DNA of 64,000 nucleotides from Nitratiruptor sp. YY09-18 (GTDB taxonomy: Bacteria > Campylobacterota > Campylobacteria > Campylobacterales > Nitratiruptoraceae). Shown here one piece after another: positions 1 through 8,518 of this stretch; the first letter of the stretch is position 1, and every line of letters starts with the position of its first letter. Both the position numbers and the translations under genes were made by a program. The notes under the pieces were generated by a model. It searched no databases and had not been told where the DNA came from. It saw nothing but the letters and a program-made list of their open reading frames with translations. The DNA lies in NCBI RefSeq assembly GCF_016593235.1, contig NZ_AP023065.1, forward strand, positions 186,001-250,000. Reading direction: 5' to 3'.

Positions 1-1
1 A

Positions 2-910
2 TTGTCAGAAAAATTCACAAATAATGGCTTTATGCAGTTTGTGTTTTTTGGTATTGAATTAATTTTAGTCTATGTTTCTTATAAACTGGCATATTTACGC
101 ATTTATGGGAGCAAACAATCTTATGAGAGCAAGAAAACCGCTAAAAAACACAAAGCAATAAAGATAGACGAAGGAGATATTGAAAAGTATCAGTGTGCAA
201 AAGATGTTGTAAGCCAATTTTCTAAAGAGTGTAAAGAAGATAATGAAAATGAATTTATTGCAAAAATAGATAAATGTCTTGATGGGGCAAAGCAGCCAGA
301 TGGGGTTATAGAAAAAGTTCTCAATGATTATATTCAAGAAGCACTCAATGATGGTTTGCTAGATGAAAAGGAAGAATGTACTATTATGACTCTTTCACAA
401 AACTATAATATTGATTTAGAAAATATTGAAGATCTTCAAAAGGCCAAAATCTTATACAGTATAATTGTAAAAAATGAAATACCTGATGTTGAAGTTAGAG
501 GTAATATTCCTGTATTACTTGAAAATAATGAAACAATCCTTTATGCAGAAAATGGAGTGGCATTGATAAAAGAAGTAACCAAAACCAAATATGTCGGTGG
601 GTCAGATGGGTTTAGTATCAGAATAGCAAAAGGATTATATTATAGAAAAAGTGCTTTTAAAGGTGAGCGCGTAAAGGTATCTTCTCAAGAGGTCGTTGAT
701 GCAGGGACTTTGATAATAAGTTCTAAAAATATCTTTTTTGTAGGGGAAAATCAAAAGATTAAAATTCCAATCAAAAGAATAATCACATCTGAGCCATTTG
801 AAAATGGGCTAACTATCCAAAAAAGTGGGAGAGCTAAACCATTGACTTTCTATGGGCTTGATAGCTGGTTTGCACACAATTTGATTATCAATTTGGCAAA
901 AATTGAATAA
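2..910 (+). CDS. Membrane-anchored protein of unknown function, possibly 5'-truncated
   Basis: The frame is open to the window edge. A TTG at position 2 could be the start, but the gene may begin upstream. About residues 10-32 form one hydrophobic membrane segment. A charged region follows to about residue 165, then a compact beta-rich domain (about 165-302) containing the string KYVGGSDGFSIRIAKGLYYR. From memory, that C-terminal pattern occurs in uncharacterised bacterial membrane-anchored proteins with a PH-like fold; this is a weak recollection. No catalytic motif is visible. It sits in AT-rich accessory DNA on the far side of an integrase remnant. Function unknown. Confidence 0.6.
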   Translation: MSEKFTNNGFMQFVFFGIELILVYVSYKLAYLRIYGSKQSYESKKTAKKHKAIKIDEGDIEKYQCAKDVVSQFSKECKEDNENEFIAKIDKCLDGAKQPDGVIEKVLNDYIQEALNDGLLDEKEECTIMTLSQNYNIDLENIEDLQKAKILYSIIVKNEIPDVEVRGNIPVLLENNETILYAENGVALIKEVTKTKYVGGSDGFSIRIAKGLYYRKSAFKGERVKVSSQEVVDAGTLIISSKNIFFVGENQKIKIPIKRIITSEPFENGLTIQKSGRAKPLTFYGLDSWFAHNLIINLAKIE

Positions 911-1124
911 AAATTTATATAAACTATGAGATAGGTGTTTTGCAATAAATAGGGAATATGAAGGGGGATAGAATTAGTTACAAATAATTTTTGAATTTAA
1001 GCATAGGTTTTTTATTTAGTTTTTAAAAGCCTCATCAATGAAAAAGAAAAAAACTATAAAATAATAAATAATTGGTAGAAATTTCATAAAACTTTTAGCT
1101 GCAAAAAGCAAGGGTATATCTCTT

Positions 1125-1358
1125 TTGGTGAAATTGATTGACACGCTCAATCCTGATACATCGAATTTAACACAATTAGAAGCGTCAGCTTGGGATAAGA
1201 TGAAGCAATTGGTACAAGCTAGGTATAGTGACAGTGAGCTTCTCGATCAATTTTTTGATAGTGTATTGGGAAATATAGGCACATATAATGACAAAATAGT
1301 TCAAGCACAAAATGCTACTACTATCGAGGAACTGATACAAATACTTGAGAGCATTTAG
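1125..1358 (+). CDS. Small acidic protein of unknown function
   Basis: A 76-77 residue protein with a TTG start at 1125 or a GTG start at 1128. It is predicted mostly helical and has no cysteines or membrane segment. Its TAG stop is followed at once by the ATG of a tiny membrane ORF, and then by a phage-like ORF, so the three probably form one transcript. I do not recognise it. The operon-like packing and the nearby integrase remnant suggest cargo of an integrated element. Confidence 0.45.
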   Translation: MVKLIDTLNPDTSNLTQLEASAWDKMKQLVQARYSDSELLDQFFDSVLGNIGTYNDKIVQAQNATTIEELIQILESI

Positions 1359-1454
1359 ATGATATATTTCCTTCTCTTCACTATTGCCTATATCCTTCTT
1401 TTTGCTCTCACACCTATTGTATTTTTAGCAAATCTAGCGAGAAAACTACTGTAA
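1359..1454 (+). CDS. 31-residue single-pass membrane peptide
   Basis: The ATG at 1359 abuts the TAG of the preceding gene. The product is almost entirely hydrophobic for about 25 residues and ends in a basic tail, NLARKLL. The TAA at 1452-1454 is in the same frame as the next ORF, whose first possible start is TTG 1467. The two could therefore be one ancestral membrane-plus-soluble protein split by a stop, or two coupled genes. Supported by tight packing and hydrophobicity only. Confidence 0.4.
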   Translation: MIYFLLFTIAYILLFALTPIVFLANLARKLL

Positions 1455-1466
1455 AAAGATGGAGTC

Positions 1467-1709
1467 TTGCGCTATATCTTCACAGCTGCAGTAGGTTTTG
1501 ACCAGGCAGGAGGATCAATCCTTTACGGCCAGGAGAATTTCACGATCTCTAGCTATACATACTACCTTTGTACAAAAAAGAGAAATCAAGTAGCTTGTCA
1601 TTTTATGAGGCTGATAGATTTGATTTTTGGCCAAAATCACTGCAAAAGAGCATATCACTGGGAGATCGGAAAAAATAGCTCCGATCTCCTGCAGATCAAG
1701 GAGTTGTGA
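1467..1709 (+). CDS. Phage-like small protein, unknown function
   Basis: An 80-residue protein from TTG 1467; no other usual start precedes the conserved-looking part. The layout (GFDQAGGSILYG, then ENFTIS, then MRLIDLIFGQNHCKRAYHWE) resembles, from memory, a small protein common in tailed-phage and prophage regions with the pattern DQ..N...GG..ETIS..R...ID..F....HC..A...E. Its function is not established. It overlaps the 3' end of the convergent minus-strand gene by 14 bases. It supports a prophage origin for this end of the window. Confidence 0.45.
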   Translation: MRYIFTAAVGFDQAGGSILYGQENFTISSYTYYLCTKKRNQVACHFMRLIDLIFGQNHCKRAYHWEIGKNSSDLLQIKEL

Positions 1710-2754
1710 AAGTTATTTTGTCCCCATTTTTTATGGCTTTTACACTATCGATGAGGAGCCATCGTAAATTATAATTTTCATCTACACCTTTTTCAAGTTT
1801 ATATATTGATTTCAAGCTTGATGGAATATATATCCATTCATAGCCCCCTTCACCATAATGGATGTAATGTCCATTGATGGAGAACTCTTTATTTTTGATT
1901 TGATTTATAACTTTATTTGGATCGCTTTTTGTAGTAATAATTGGAATAGCATTGATACCGCATGATTTTGGATCTTGACGACATTTTGAGAGTTTGTTTT
2001 CTATTATCTGGTCTACTACTTCTTTTGTATATACTATTTTTGGTGTTCCAGGGAGATTTGCTGTTCCATTTTCATAATCCTCTTCCGAGCCGTATTTGAT
2101 TTGTGATTCACAATTTTGAGATATGCTAGATGAAGAGCTTGTACTTGATTCATCACATGGAAGCCCTGGTATACAAACACTACTACTGCTATCTGTATTA
2201 CTTGCATAATTAGATGACGAAGAGTTGCTGCTTGAAAAATTATAATTATTCTTAGGGTAAAATGTTCCATAAAGTGGCTTAAGAGAATATTTTGCATTAA
2301 CCATAACATAAGCTGCCTCATCAGGCGTTCCAAAATAATAATCACCAGATATATTAGTACCATTGAAATTTAAATAATACCAATCAGCATTTTCAGAATA
2401 TTGTGAAAATTGAGCAGCGCAAAACAATTGATATTCATTAGTCATATATTTTGCACATGCCATTGGGTTTAAAATTCCTTCGGTTGTTTTTCGCATTCCT
2501 AAAATTTTTTTACTCTGATTATCATAACGAATAAAATATAGTGTGTCTGTATAGTTTTTATTTCCATACTGATAATATACAATAGCATACCCTCCAATAT
2601 ATTTTGATGCCTCATAGGGAGAAATATCGATATTATTACGAATATATGAATGAGCATGCACACTTTTTGAGTAAATATCAATTGCCTTTGTAGGATTAAT
2701 AGTATCCGAGAACAATAAAGAGTAGAGTAGTCCTATAATTGCAATTAGTCTCAT
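1696..2754 (-). CDS. Exported serine-rich protein, unknown function
   Basis: A 352-residue protein with an N-terminal signal-like segment (MRLIAIIGLLYSLLFS). A body rich in Tyr and Asn comes next, then a serine-rich linker at about residues 170-215 containing CIPGLPC, and a C-terminal part to 352. The linker suggests two extracytoplasmic domains joined by a flexible stretch. It is transcribed alone, toward the phage-like genes, from an AT-rich upstream region (2755-2816). I do not recognise a family. Confidence 0.6.
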   Translation of the reverse strand: MRLIAIIGLLYSLLFSDTINPTKAIDIYSKSVHAHSYIRNNIDISPYEASKYIGGYAIVYYQYGNKNYTDTLYFIRYDNQSKKILGMRKTTEGILNPMACAKYMTNEYQLFCAAQFSQYSENADWYYLNFNGTNISGDYYFGTPDEAAYVMVNAKYSLKPLYGTFYPKNNYNFSSSNSSSSNYASNTDSSSSVCIPGLPCDESSTSSSSSISQNCESQIKYGSEEDYENGTANLPGTPKIVYTKEVVDQIIENKLSKCRQDPKSCGINAIPIITTKSDPNKVINQIKNKEFSINGHYIHYGEGGYEWIYIPSSLKSIYKLEKGVDENYNLRWLLIDSVKAIKNGDKITFTTP

Positions 2755-2816
2755 ATTTATTCCTTAAAATTAAATTATATAAGATATTAATCTATCAAAC
2801 TTTAAATCCATCTTAA

Positions 2817-3082
2817 TTATAATTCATTTAAAAACTCCTCCCACCATTGCAGCAGATGCATTCTCTCTCCAAAAAATCACTGCGCATATAAGCTCTTGTG
2901 ACACTGCTTCCTATTTGATGGTGCAGTTGCGCTTCAATGACTTCTGCACTCATGCCATGCTCTTTTTGATGCTCATAGCAAATGGTACTGAAGCTTGAGC
3001 GCCATCCATGAGCGTTGTAATTGGTGATGCCAAGCCTTTTGTGCGCCACATTGAGAGTGTTTTCTGACATCTTCTTCCCATA
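2817..3082 (-). pseudogene. Tyrosine recombinase (integrase) C-terminal remnant
   Basis: The minus strand encodes the catalytic end of a P4-type phage integrase: GKKMSENTLN, AHGWRSS (HxxR motif), EAQLHH, and AYMRSDFLE with the likely nucleophilic Tyr. The N-terminal core is gone; an in-frame TGA at 3083-3085 ends the reading. A second lesion lies in a GA repeat at about 2861-2870. The long frame runs into ECICCNGGRSF, while a shifted frame restores the normal ending RMHLLQWWEEFLNEL with a stop at 2817-2819. The gene is therefore truncated and frameshifted. Integrases of this type sit beside the tRNA they use as target, which fits tRNA-Ala 180 bases away. Confidence 0.85.
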
Positions 3083-3263
3083 TCACCTGATTGAGTATGG
3101 TTAGCCTCATGAAAGAGGCTCAAATAGATTATACTCATTCCCATACACAAATTGCACAAAGATTAACAGATGGTTTAGTAAATAAATCGAGAAATAAAAT
3201 ATCATAAGAAGCGCTATCTCATGGGGATTTTATAAAAAAGGGTGATGAATATGGAGAAGCTAT

Positions 3264-3339
3264 TGGTGGAGCATACCGGGATCGAACCGGTGACCTCCAC
3301 GCTGCCAGCGTGGCGCTCTCCCAGCTGAGCTAATGCCCC
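3264..3339 (-). tRNA. tRNA-Ala (anticodon GGC)
   Basis: The reverse complement folds as a full cloverleaf: acceptor GGGGCAT/ATGCTCC, anticodon stem CCACG/CGTGG with loop CTGGCAG (GGC), T arm with GGTTCGATCC, and an encoded CCA at 3264-3266. Its 3' end faces the integrase remnant, making it the probable integration target of the element to its left. Confidence 0.95.
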
Positions 3340-3392
3340 TTGGATGTGCTATTATAGCAAAAGGGACAAACTGTAAGCAAATGAACAAGTAT

Positions 3393-3752
3393 TCATATTT
3401 GTTTGAGCGCGACATAGAGCCAGAGACAGAGTGTAGCAAATAGTGAGAGCATGACTGCCGCAGCTCCCATATCTTTAGCCTCTTTAGCAAGAGGATGGAT
3501 ATCAGGCATTGCAAGATCTACCACACGTTCAATTGCGCTATTGAGTAGCTCTACTATAAGAGGCAAAAAGAGTGAAAATTGTAAAATAGCTCTTTGAGAT
3601 AGTGGTAGAGGGAGCATCCAAAAAGCAATACTTAAAATAATAAATAGAAACACTTCTATACGAAAACTCATCTCTTGCTTAAGTGCTGCAATGAGGCCGC
3701 TTAAGGCGTAGCGAGCATTTTTAAAAAGATGATATTTGGGTTGATTTCTCAT
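3393..3752 (-). CDS. dgkA: Diacylglycerol kinase (DagK type)
   Basis: A 119-residue inner-membrane protein with three hydrophobic segments and the family signature ELLNSAIERVVD (residues about 67-78). It phosphorylates diacylglycerol to phosphatidic acid, recycling lipid left by periplasmic glycan synthesis. Length matches the family (about 120). Its ATG overlaps the stop of the upstream PP-loop gene in an ATGA arrangement, implying translational coupling in a dnaG, PP-loop, dgkA transcript. Confidence 0.9.
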   Translation of the reverse strand: MRNQPKYHLFKNARYALSGLIAALKQEMSFRIEVFLFIILSIAFWMLPLPLSQRAILQFSLFLPLIVELLNSAIERVVDLAMPDIHPLAKEAKDMGAAAVMLSLFATLCLWLYVALKQI

Positions 3753-4738
3753 TTGATAAGATACCTTTGTGCTTCAGCTTTGCTTGGGAATGGAGAAGCT
3801 GTGACTCTCTTATCTCCTATCACTACTTCATAGCTCTCTTCAGGCCTTGCTTTAGAGTATGTCAGTGCAATCTTAACAGCCAACTCTTTGTCTTTTTTTG
3901 ATGCATTTTTGTGTAGGAGGCTTACTGGCCCTGGAAGAGGAAGAGTAAAGAGTATATATTTGGTTTGATGTATGTTTTTGATTTTTTCATTCTCCTCTTG
4001 ATTGCGACTCACTACAAGCTTAGCACCATCTGGCAAGCGAAAGTGGCGTCCCCACTTGAGCACATCGATATCCTCTACATCAAAAGTATCATAAGTGATA
4101 TGATCTTTTATCTTTTTGCTAAAGTGTTCATCAGTAAGCAAGCATCCTCCACTTGGACTCTCATAATTTTCTATTCCCCACTTTTTGGCTAGCTCCATCT
4201 GCACTTCGCGACTGCGCCCACTAATACCTAGGAGTTTCTTTCTATTTACCCACCCTTTTTGCTCTGGAATTGTTGGAGGGAGGAGTTTTGCACTGAGGGG
4301 TCTAAGGATAAAACCATCTGCACTAGAGAGATTCTCTACCTTTTTGAGTGCATCAAAGCGCTGACTCATTGGTCGCTGTCCAACCACTTCACCACTTATG
4401 ATAAAATGTGCATCATATTTAGGCAGCAGCGCTTTTGCTATACGAATCATATTGGCATGGCAGTCGATACATGGATTAAAGTTTTTGCCATAGCCATACT
4501 TTGGATCAAACAAAATCTCTTGGATGAATTGGTCGCGTATATTGACTATCTCTAGTTTTGCTCCTATTTTTTTAGCAATATCTTGAAGATACTTTTGCTT
4601 CTCCTCTTCAGCTTTCCCTCCAAAACCTGTATCAAAATGCAGACCTATTACCTCTATACCTTGCTCTATAAGTAGTTTCATAGCCAAAAGACTATCCAGC
4701 CCTCCACTAAAGAGGGCTAATGCACGAATTTTACTCAA
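3749..4738 (-). CDS. PP-loop ATPase, MnmA/ThiI-like tRNA thiolation enzyme
   Basis: 329 residues. SGGLDS (11-16) is an N-type PP-loop for ATP adenylation. NPCIDCH (about residues 88-94) and SGGCLLTD (about 197-204) place cysteines roughly where MnmA-type thiouridylases keep their catalytic pair. The C-terminal third (from about 255) contains GPVSLLH and TYSKARPEESYEVVI and looks like an added RNA-binding module, possibly NFACT-R/DUF814-like; that part is tentative. The likely role is sulfur transfer to a tRNA base, with exact target unknown. It overlaps dnaG by 8 bases and dgkA by 4. Annotators often call such genes MnmA or ThiI; neither name is certain. Confidence 0.65.
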   Translation of the reverse strand: MSKIRALALFSGGLDSLLAMKLLIEQGIEVIGLHFDTGFGGKAEEEKQKYLQDIAKKIGAKLEIVNIRDQFIQEILFDPKYGYGKNFNPCIDCHANMIRIAKALLPKYDAHFIISGEVVGQRPMSQRFDALKKVENLSSADGFILRPLSAKLLPPTIPEQKGWVNRKKLLGISGRSREVQMELAKKWGIENYESPSGGCLLTDEHFSKKIKDHITYDTFDVEDIDVLKWGRHFRLPDGAKLVVSRNQEENEKIKNIHQTKYILFTLPLPGPVSLLHKNASKKDKELAVKIALTYSKARPEESYEVVIGDKRVTASPFPSKAEAQRYLIK

Positions 4739-6365
4739 TGATCATCTCTCCTCTTTTAAGTTTTATAATATTCTCTTTGTATTTGCGAATCAGATAGCTT
4801 TTTTGCTCAAATGGTATGTTTGAATGGGTTAACTGCTTGATCTTATTTTCATAGTATTTTATCAAAAAAACTAATAGTTCTTTATGGAGATTTTCCTCAT
4901 CAAATGTAATAATTCCATCATCAAGCAAGATTTCACGAATTTTTGGATGTTCAAGGTTTTGCTCTAAAGCTAGGCGAAACTCCTCTTTATGGTAGATGAT
5001 ATGTTTGATATCTATAATATCAAGTACTGTATCGATGAGATACGGGTGTACAAGCATCGTTTTGATAATGCTAAGCTCCTTGGCATCACGAGTCTCGAGA
5101 GAAGCTGGTTGGGTAGTTTGCTGCTTTTTAGGCTGTAGCTGTACTTTTGAGGGCAAAATATTTAAAAGTGCAGCGAGATAGTCACGATACTCTTCAGCGA
5201 CCAATGGAGGGAGAGTTTTGAGATACTCTATACCTTCAAAGAGTGCCTTTTGCTTCTCTTTTGGATTTTGCAAATCGTATGTTTTTGTAATAGTTTCCAA
5301 GACAAATTGTATAAATGGTTGTGGATGAGAAAAAAGCTCATGCAGTTCGCTCTGTTTTCCTTGTACCACCATGTCAGCAGGATCGAGTCCTTGCGGAAAG
5401 ATCACAACTCCCCCGTCAATATCGTGGGAGCTAAGTAGCTTAGAGGCTTTGAGAGCAGCGTTGATCCCAGCTTTGTCCCCGTCATACGCGAGAATTACTC
5501 TAGGCTCACCCCGCGTAAGAAGCGGAAGGTGCCCGGCAGTAAGAGCAGTGCCAAGCGTTGCTACAGCTGTATCAAAGCCTCCTTGATGGAGCATTACCAC
5601 ATCCATATACCCTTCACATACGATTATCAGCTTCTTTTTAAATATCTGCTCTTTTGCTATATGGTAGCCGTAGAGGATTTTTGATTTGTGGAAGAGTTTG
5701 GTCTCAGGTGAGTTGAGGTATTTAGCAGGATGGTTGGTGATGGTGCGTCCACCAAAACCAACAAGAGCACCTTTTGGCGAAAATATAGGAAAAGTGATGC
5801 GCTCTATCATACGGGCATAGACTCTCTCCCCTTCTTGTGCCAATATACCAGCCTGCAAGGCATCTTGAAAAGGGATGAGGTGAGATTTGAGATATGCTAG
5901 CTGACTGGCTGAATCTGGCGCGTAGCCGAGGGAGAATTTTTCGATACTCACACTGCTGACCCCTCTCTCCTTGAGGTAGCCAAGAGCTTGTTGATTGTGC
6001 AAAAGATTTGATTTGTAAAACTTATTTATCTCTTCCAAAGCTTTAAAAAGCGGTGCAAGAGAGCTTTGGCCCTGGGTATGTACCAAAGAGAAGTTGTACA
6101 TAGAGGCAAGTTTTTCAATGGCTTCAGGGTAGGAGAGCTTCTCATAATCCATCACAAACTTTATTGCATCGCCCCCGGCACCACATCCAAAGCAGTGGTA
6201 TATCTGCTTAGCAGGGGAAACTACGAAACTAGGTGTATCTTCATTGTGAAAGGGGCACAAAGCCTTGTAGTTGGTGCCAGCCTTTTTGAGTTCTATATAA
6301 TTGCCTATTACATCGACAATATCAACGATGTTTTTAAGTTGTTCGATTGAGGCTTTATCTATCAT
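4731..6365 (-). CDS. dnaG: DNA primase
   Basis: 544 residues from the ATG at 6365 (MIDKASIEQLKNIVDIVDVI), the standard primase N-terminus. A start at 6473 would run through the divergent promoter region and add 36 unconserved residues. A zinc-ribbon follows (C37, H40, C58, C61: CPFH and HCFGCG). The TOPRIM catalytic core has EGYMDVV and AYDGDKAG, and a C-terminal helicase-interaction domain is less conserved. It makes RNA primers for lagging-strand replication with DnaB. A minus-strand TATAAT sits only 6-11 bases upstream of the start, so the mRNA may be leaderless. Confidence 0.95.
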   Translation of the reverse strand: MIDKASIEQLKNIVDIVDVIGNYIELKKAGTNYKALCPFHNEDTPSFVVSPAKQIYHCFGCGAGGDAIKFVMDYEKLSYPEAIEKLASMYNFSLVHTQGQSSLAPLFKALEEINKFYKSNLLHNQQALGYLKERGVSSVSIEKFSLGYAPDSASQLAYLKSHLIPFQDALQAGILAQEGERVYARMIERITFPIFSPKGALVGFGGRTITNHPAKYLNSPETKLFHKSKILYGYHIAKEQIFKKKLIIVCEGYMDVVMLHQGGFDTAVATLGTALTAGHLPLLTRGEPRVILAYDGDKAGINAALKASKLLSSHDIDGGVVIFPQGLDPADMVVQGKQSELHELFSHPQPFIQFVLETITKTYDLQNPKEKQKALFEGIEYLKTLPPLVAEEYRDYLAALLNILPSKVQLQPKKQQTTQPASLETRDAKELSIIKTMLVHPYLIDTVLDIIDIKHIIYHKEEFRLALEQNLEHPKIREILLDDGIITFDEENLHKELLVFLIKYYENKIKQLTHSNIPFEQKSYLIRKYKENIIKLKRGEMIIE

Positions 6366-6371
6366 TGCGCT

Positions 6372-6384
6372 ATTATAGTATAAT
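6372..6384. promoter_or_regulatory. Back-to-back -10 boxes for dnaG and the LapB-like gene
   Basis: ATTATA at 6372-6377 is TATAAT on the minus strand, facing dnaG. TATAAT at 6379-6384 is on the plus strand, facing the TPR gene. The boxes are separated by one base. Both would start transcription very close to their start codons. No clear -35 boxes are seen. Confidence 0.55.
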
Positions 6385-6402
6385 TTCGCAAAAGGAGCTT
6401 CG

Positions 6403-7380
6403 TTGGACTTTTTGCTAGCATACAGAGATCCTCTTTTTGGCCTTTTAGTATTTTTTGGTCTCATCTTTATCATCTCCTTTTTTAGCTACTCTTGGTCGAT
6501 TTTGAAATTCAAAAAGCAGTCATCTTCACTAGAAGAGTTTTTCAATCGCTATACCCACAAAGGAGCAATTAATGAGCTCTTTGATGAGTATGACCAAAGA
6601 AAACTTCTTATGCTTTTGGCAAACTCGTTGAAAAAAGAGGGTGATTTTGAAGGAGCAATTGCTATCTATTCCAAACTCAAAGAGCAAAGCAATATGCAAG
6701 AGAGGCTCTTCATCCTCCAAGAACTTGCTGATCTGTATAAAGAGGCTGGATTTTTGCAGCGGAGCAAAGAGATATATGAAGAGATTTTGCGCTATTCACC
6801 CAAAAACAAAGAGGTTCTTGAAAAGCTTATGATTTTGTATGAGAAGCTGGGCCTATATAACGATGCTTTGGAAGTCTCCAACATTTTAGACCTCATTGGA
6901 ATCAAGAGTCCCCATGCTCTCTACCTCCAAGCTGTGATTGCAACACAAAATAGTGACATACCGGCTCTCATGCATCTTTATCACAAGGAGCCTAGACTTG
7001 TTAGAGTCATTTTCGAGTGGTTCTTTCGCTATGCTCCCAAGGATGCTTGGAAAAACTTGCGCCAAGATGATTATCTTGAGGTGATAGATATTTTATGGTT
7101 TTTGCCCAAAGAGCATAGCAAAACCGATTACCCCCTCCTTGAGCAGCTCTATAGCGCCAAAGGGTATATTAACAAAGCAAAGAATAGTGATATTTTTGAG
7201 TTAGATATTCTCCTGCACTATCCAAAAGCGCAGCTTGATTTTGAATATATGTGTCAAAGTTGCAAAAATATCTTTCCCTTTTCTTTTACGCGCTGTCCCA
7301 AATGCGGATCGGTCTATGCTCCAAAGGTTGAGTTAGTAATATCAAAAAGAGGTAGTGATGAAGAGAGTTTTGCTTTTTAG
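6403..7380 (+). CDS. LapB/YciM-like TPR protein with zinc ribbon
   Basis: 325 residues from a TTG start preceded by AAAGGAG. An N-terminal membrane segment (about 8-32) anchors the protein. A cytoplasmic helical TPR array follows (about 60-260). The protein ends with a rubredoxin-like ribbon, CQSC...CPKCGS (about 284-304). This order matches LapB/YciM, which in enterobacteria tunes lipopolysaccharide synthesis by controlling LpxC turnover. Whether the same role holds here is inference. The 3' end overlaps rnhA by 23 bases. Confidence 0.75.
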   Translation: MDFLLAYRDPLFGLLVFFGLIFIISFFSYSWSILKFKKQSSSLEEFFNRYTHKGAINELFDEYDQRKLLMLLANSLKKEGDFEGAIAIYSKLKEQSNMQERLFILQELADLYKEAGFLQRSKEIYEEILRYSPKNKEVLEKLMILYEKLGLYNDALEVSNILDLIGIKSPHALYLQAVIATQNSDIPALMHLYHKEPRLVRVIFEWFFRYAPKDAWKNLRQDDYLEVIDILWFLPKEHSKTDYPLLEQLYSAKGYINKAKNSDIFELDILLHYPKAQLDFEYMCQSCKNIFPFSFTRCPKCGSVYAPKVELVISKRGSDEESFAF

Positions 7381-7780
7381 TGACGGATCGAGCCTGGGCA
7401 ATCCTGGCCCTGGCGGATACTGCGCAATTTTGCGCTATAAAGATACCGAAAAGGTTATAAGTGGAGGTGAGCCCCACACTACCAATAACCGCATGGAACT
7501 TAGAGCCGTCATAGAAGGGCTCAAAGCTCTCAAAGAGCCTTGCGTAGTAGATATCTACAGTGATTCAAACTATGTAGTGCAAGCAATCAATCAGTGGCTA
7601 GCGGGCTGGATCAAGAAAGATTTCAAAAATGTCAAAAATCCTGATCTGTGGAAAGAATTTCTAGAGGTTGCAAAACCGCATAAAATTAGAGCCTTCTGGG
7701 TCAAAGGTCATGCAGGGCATGAAGAGAATGAAAGATGTGATAAAATAGCAAGACAAATGGCACAAAATCAAAAAGCATAA
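7358..7780 (+). CDS. rnhA: Ribonuclease HI
   Basis: 140 residues from ATG 7358; a GTG one codon earlier is also possible. It cleaves RNA in RNA-DNA hybrids. The acidic active-site residues appear in SDGSSLGNPGPGG, NRMELRAV and YSDSNYV, with a final acidic position in ENERCDKIA. Tryptophan- and lysine-rich WVKGHAGHEEN is the usual substrate-contact segment. The start lies inside the preceding TPR gene, so the two are translationally linked. Confidence 0.93.
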   Translation: MKRVLLFSDGSSLGNPGPGGYCAILRYKDTEKVISGGEPHTTNNRMELRAVIEGLKALKEPCVVDIYSDSNYVVQAINQWLAGWIKKDFKNVKNPDLWKEFLEVAKPHKIRAFWVKGHAGHEENERCDKIARQMAQNQKA

Positions 7781-7781
7781 T

Positions 7782-7813
7782 ACTCCCCATCTGCTTCGAA
7801 GCAGCTGAGGAGT
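7782..7813 (+). terminator. Hairpin between rnhA and rnc, terminator-like
   Basis: ACTCC (7782-7786) pairs with GGAGT (7809-7813), enclosing the perfect palindrome CTGCTTCGAAGCAG (7791-7804). It is followed by GTTTTG. It could be a weak terminator, or an RNase III-type processing site upstream of rnc itself. Confidence 0.55.
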
Positions 7814-7837
7814 GTTTTGCAGATCTGGGAGCGATGA

Positions 7838-8518
7838 ATGCAAAAACTGCAAGAGTTTGAGAAAAGCCTTAGATATACCTTCAAAAACAAAGAACTACTC
7901 AAAGAGGCACTTACCCACAAAAGTTACAAAAGTCCTGTCAATAATGAGAGATTGGAATTTTTAGGCGATGCCGTACTTGATCTCATTGTGGGGGAGTATC
8001 TTTATAAAAAACTTCCAAAAGCAAATGAGGGGGAACTTTCAAAGCTCCGTGCATCTCTCGTAAACGAAGAGGGGTTTGCAAAGCTAGCAAACAGGCTCAA
8101 TATTGGTGATTATATCTTCATATCCCAAGCTGAGGAGAACAATCACGGCCGCAGCAAGCCAAGCCTCCTTTCTAATGCTTTTGAGGCGGTAATGGGAGCG
8201 ATATATCTTGAAGTTGGGCTTGAAAAGGTCAGAGAGATAGTGCTGGATCTTTTAGAAAAAGAGTATCCAAAGATAGATCTTGGCACTCTCTTTAAAGATT
8301 TCAAAACTGCTTTGCAAGAGTTTACCCAAGCGCGCTTTGGTGTTACACCACAATATAAACTGCTTGGAGCCACAGGTCCAGATCACAAAAAAGAGTTTGA
8401 GGTAGCTGTGATGCTTCATGATGAGGAGATAGCTACTGCAAAAGGACGCAGTAAAAAATCTGCCCAGCAAGAAGCTGCAAAGATCGCTTTGCAAAAACTA
8501 AAGGCTGAAGATGAATAG
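7838..8518 (+). CDS. rnc: Ribonuclease III
   Basis: 226 residues, ATG preceded by GGGAG. The catalytic domain carries the signature [16 protein letters not shown] (about 38-53) and the second metal-binding glutamate in [14 protein letters not shown] double-stranded RNA-binding domain occupies about 155-226 and ends with [16 protein letters not shown]. It processes rRNA precursors and other duplex RNA. Stop overlaps aroC by 8 bases. A strong hairpin just upstream is a candidate site for self-cleavage, as known for E. coli rnc. Confidence 0.95.
   Translation: MQKLQEFEKSLRYTFKNKELLKEALTHKSYKSPVNNERLEFLGDAVLDLIVGEYLYKKLPKANEGELSKLRASLVNEEGFAKLANRLNIGDYIFISQAEENNHGRSKPSLLSNAFEAVMGAIYLEVGLEKVREIVLDLLEKEYPKIDLGTLFKDFKTALQEFTQARFGVTPQYKLLGATGPDHKKEFEVAVMLHDEEIATAKGRSKKSAQQEAAKIALQKLKAEDE

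Noticed and set aside
3097-3207. 36-codon plus-strand ORF between the integrase remnant and tRNA-Ala
   Set aside because: No ribosome site, no recognisable content, and interrupted soon after; likely chance in decayed DNA.
6366-6473. 36-residue N-terminal extension of DnaG
   Set aside because: Would cross the divergent promoter and the start of the TPR gene; the primase family begins at MIDKASIEQL.
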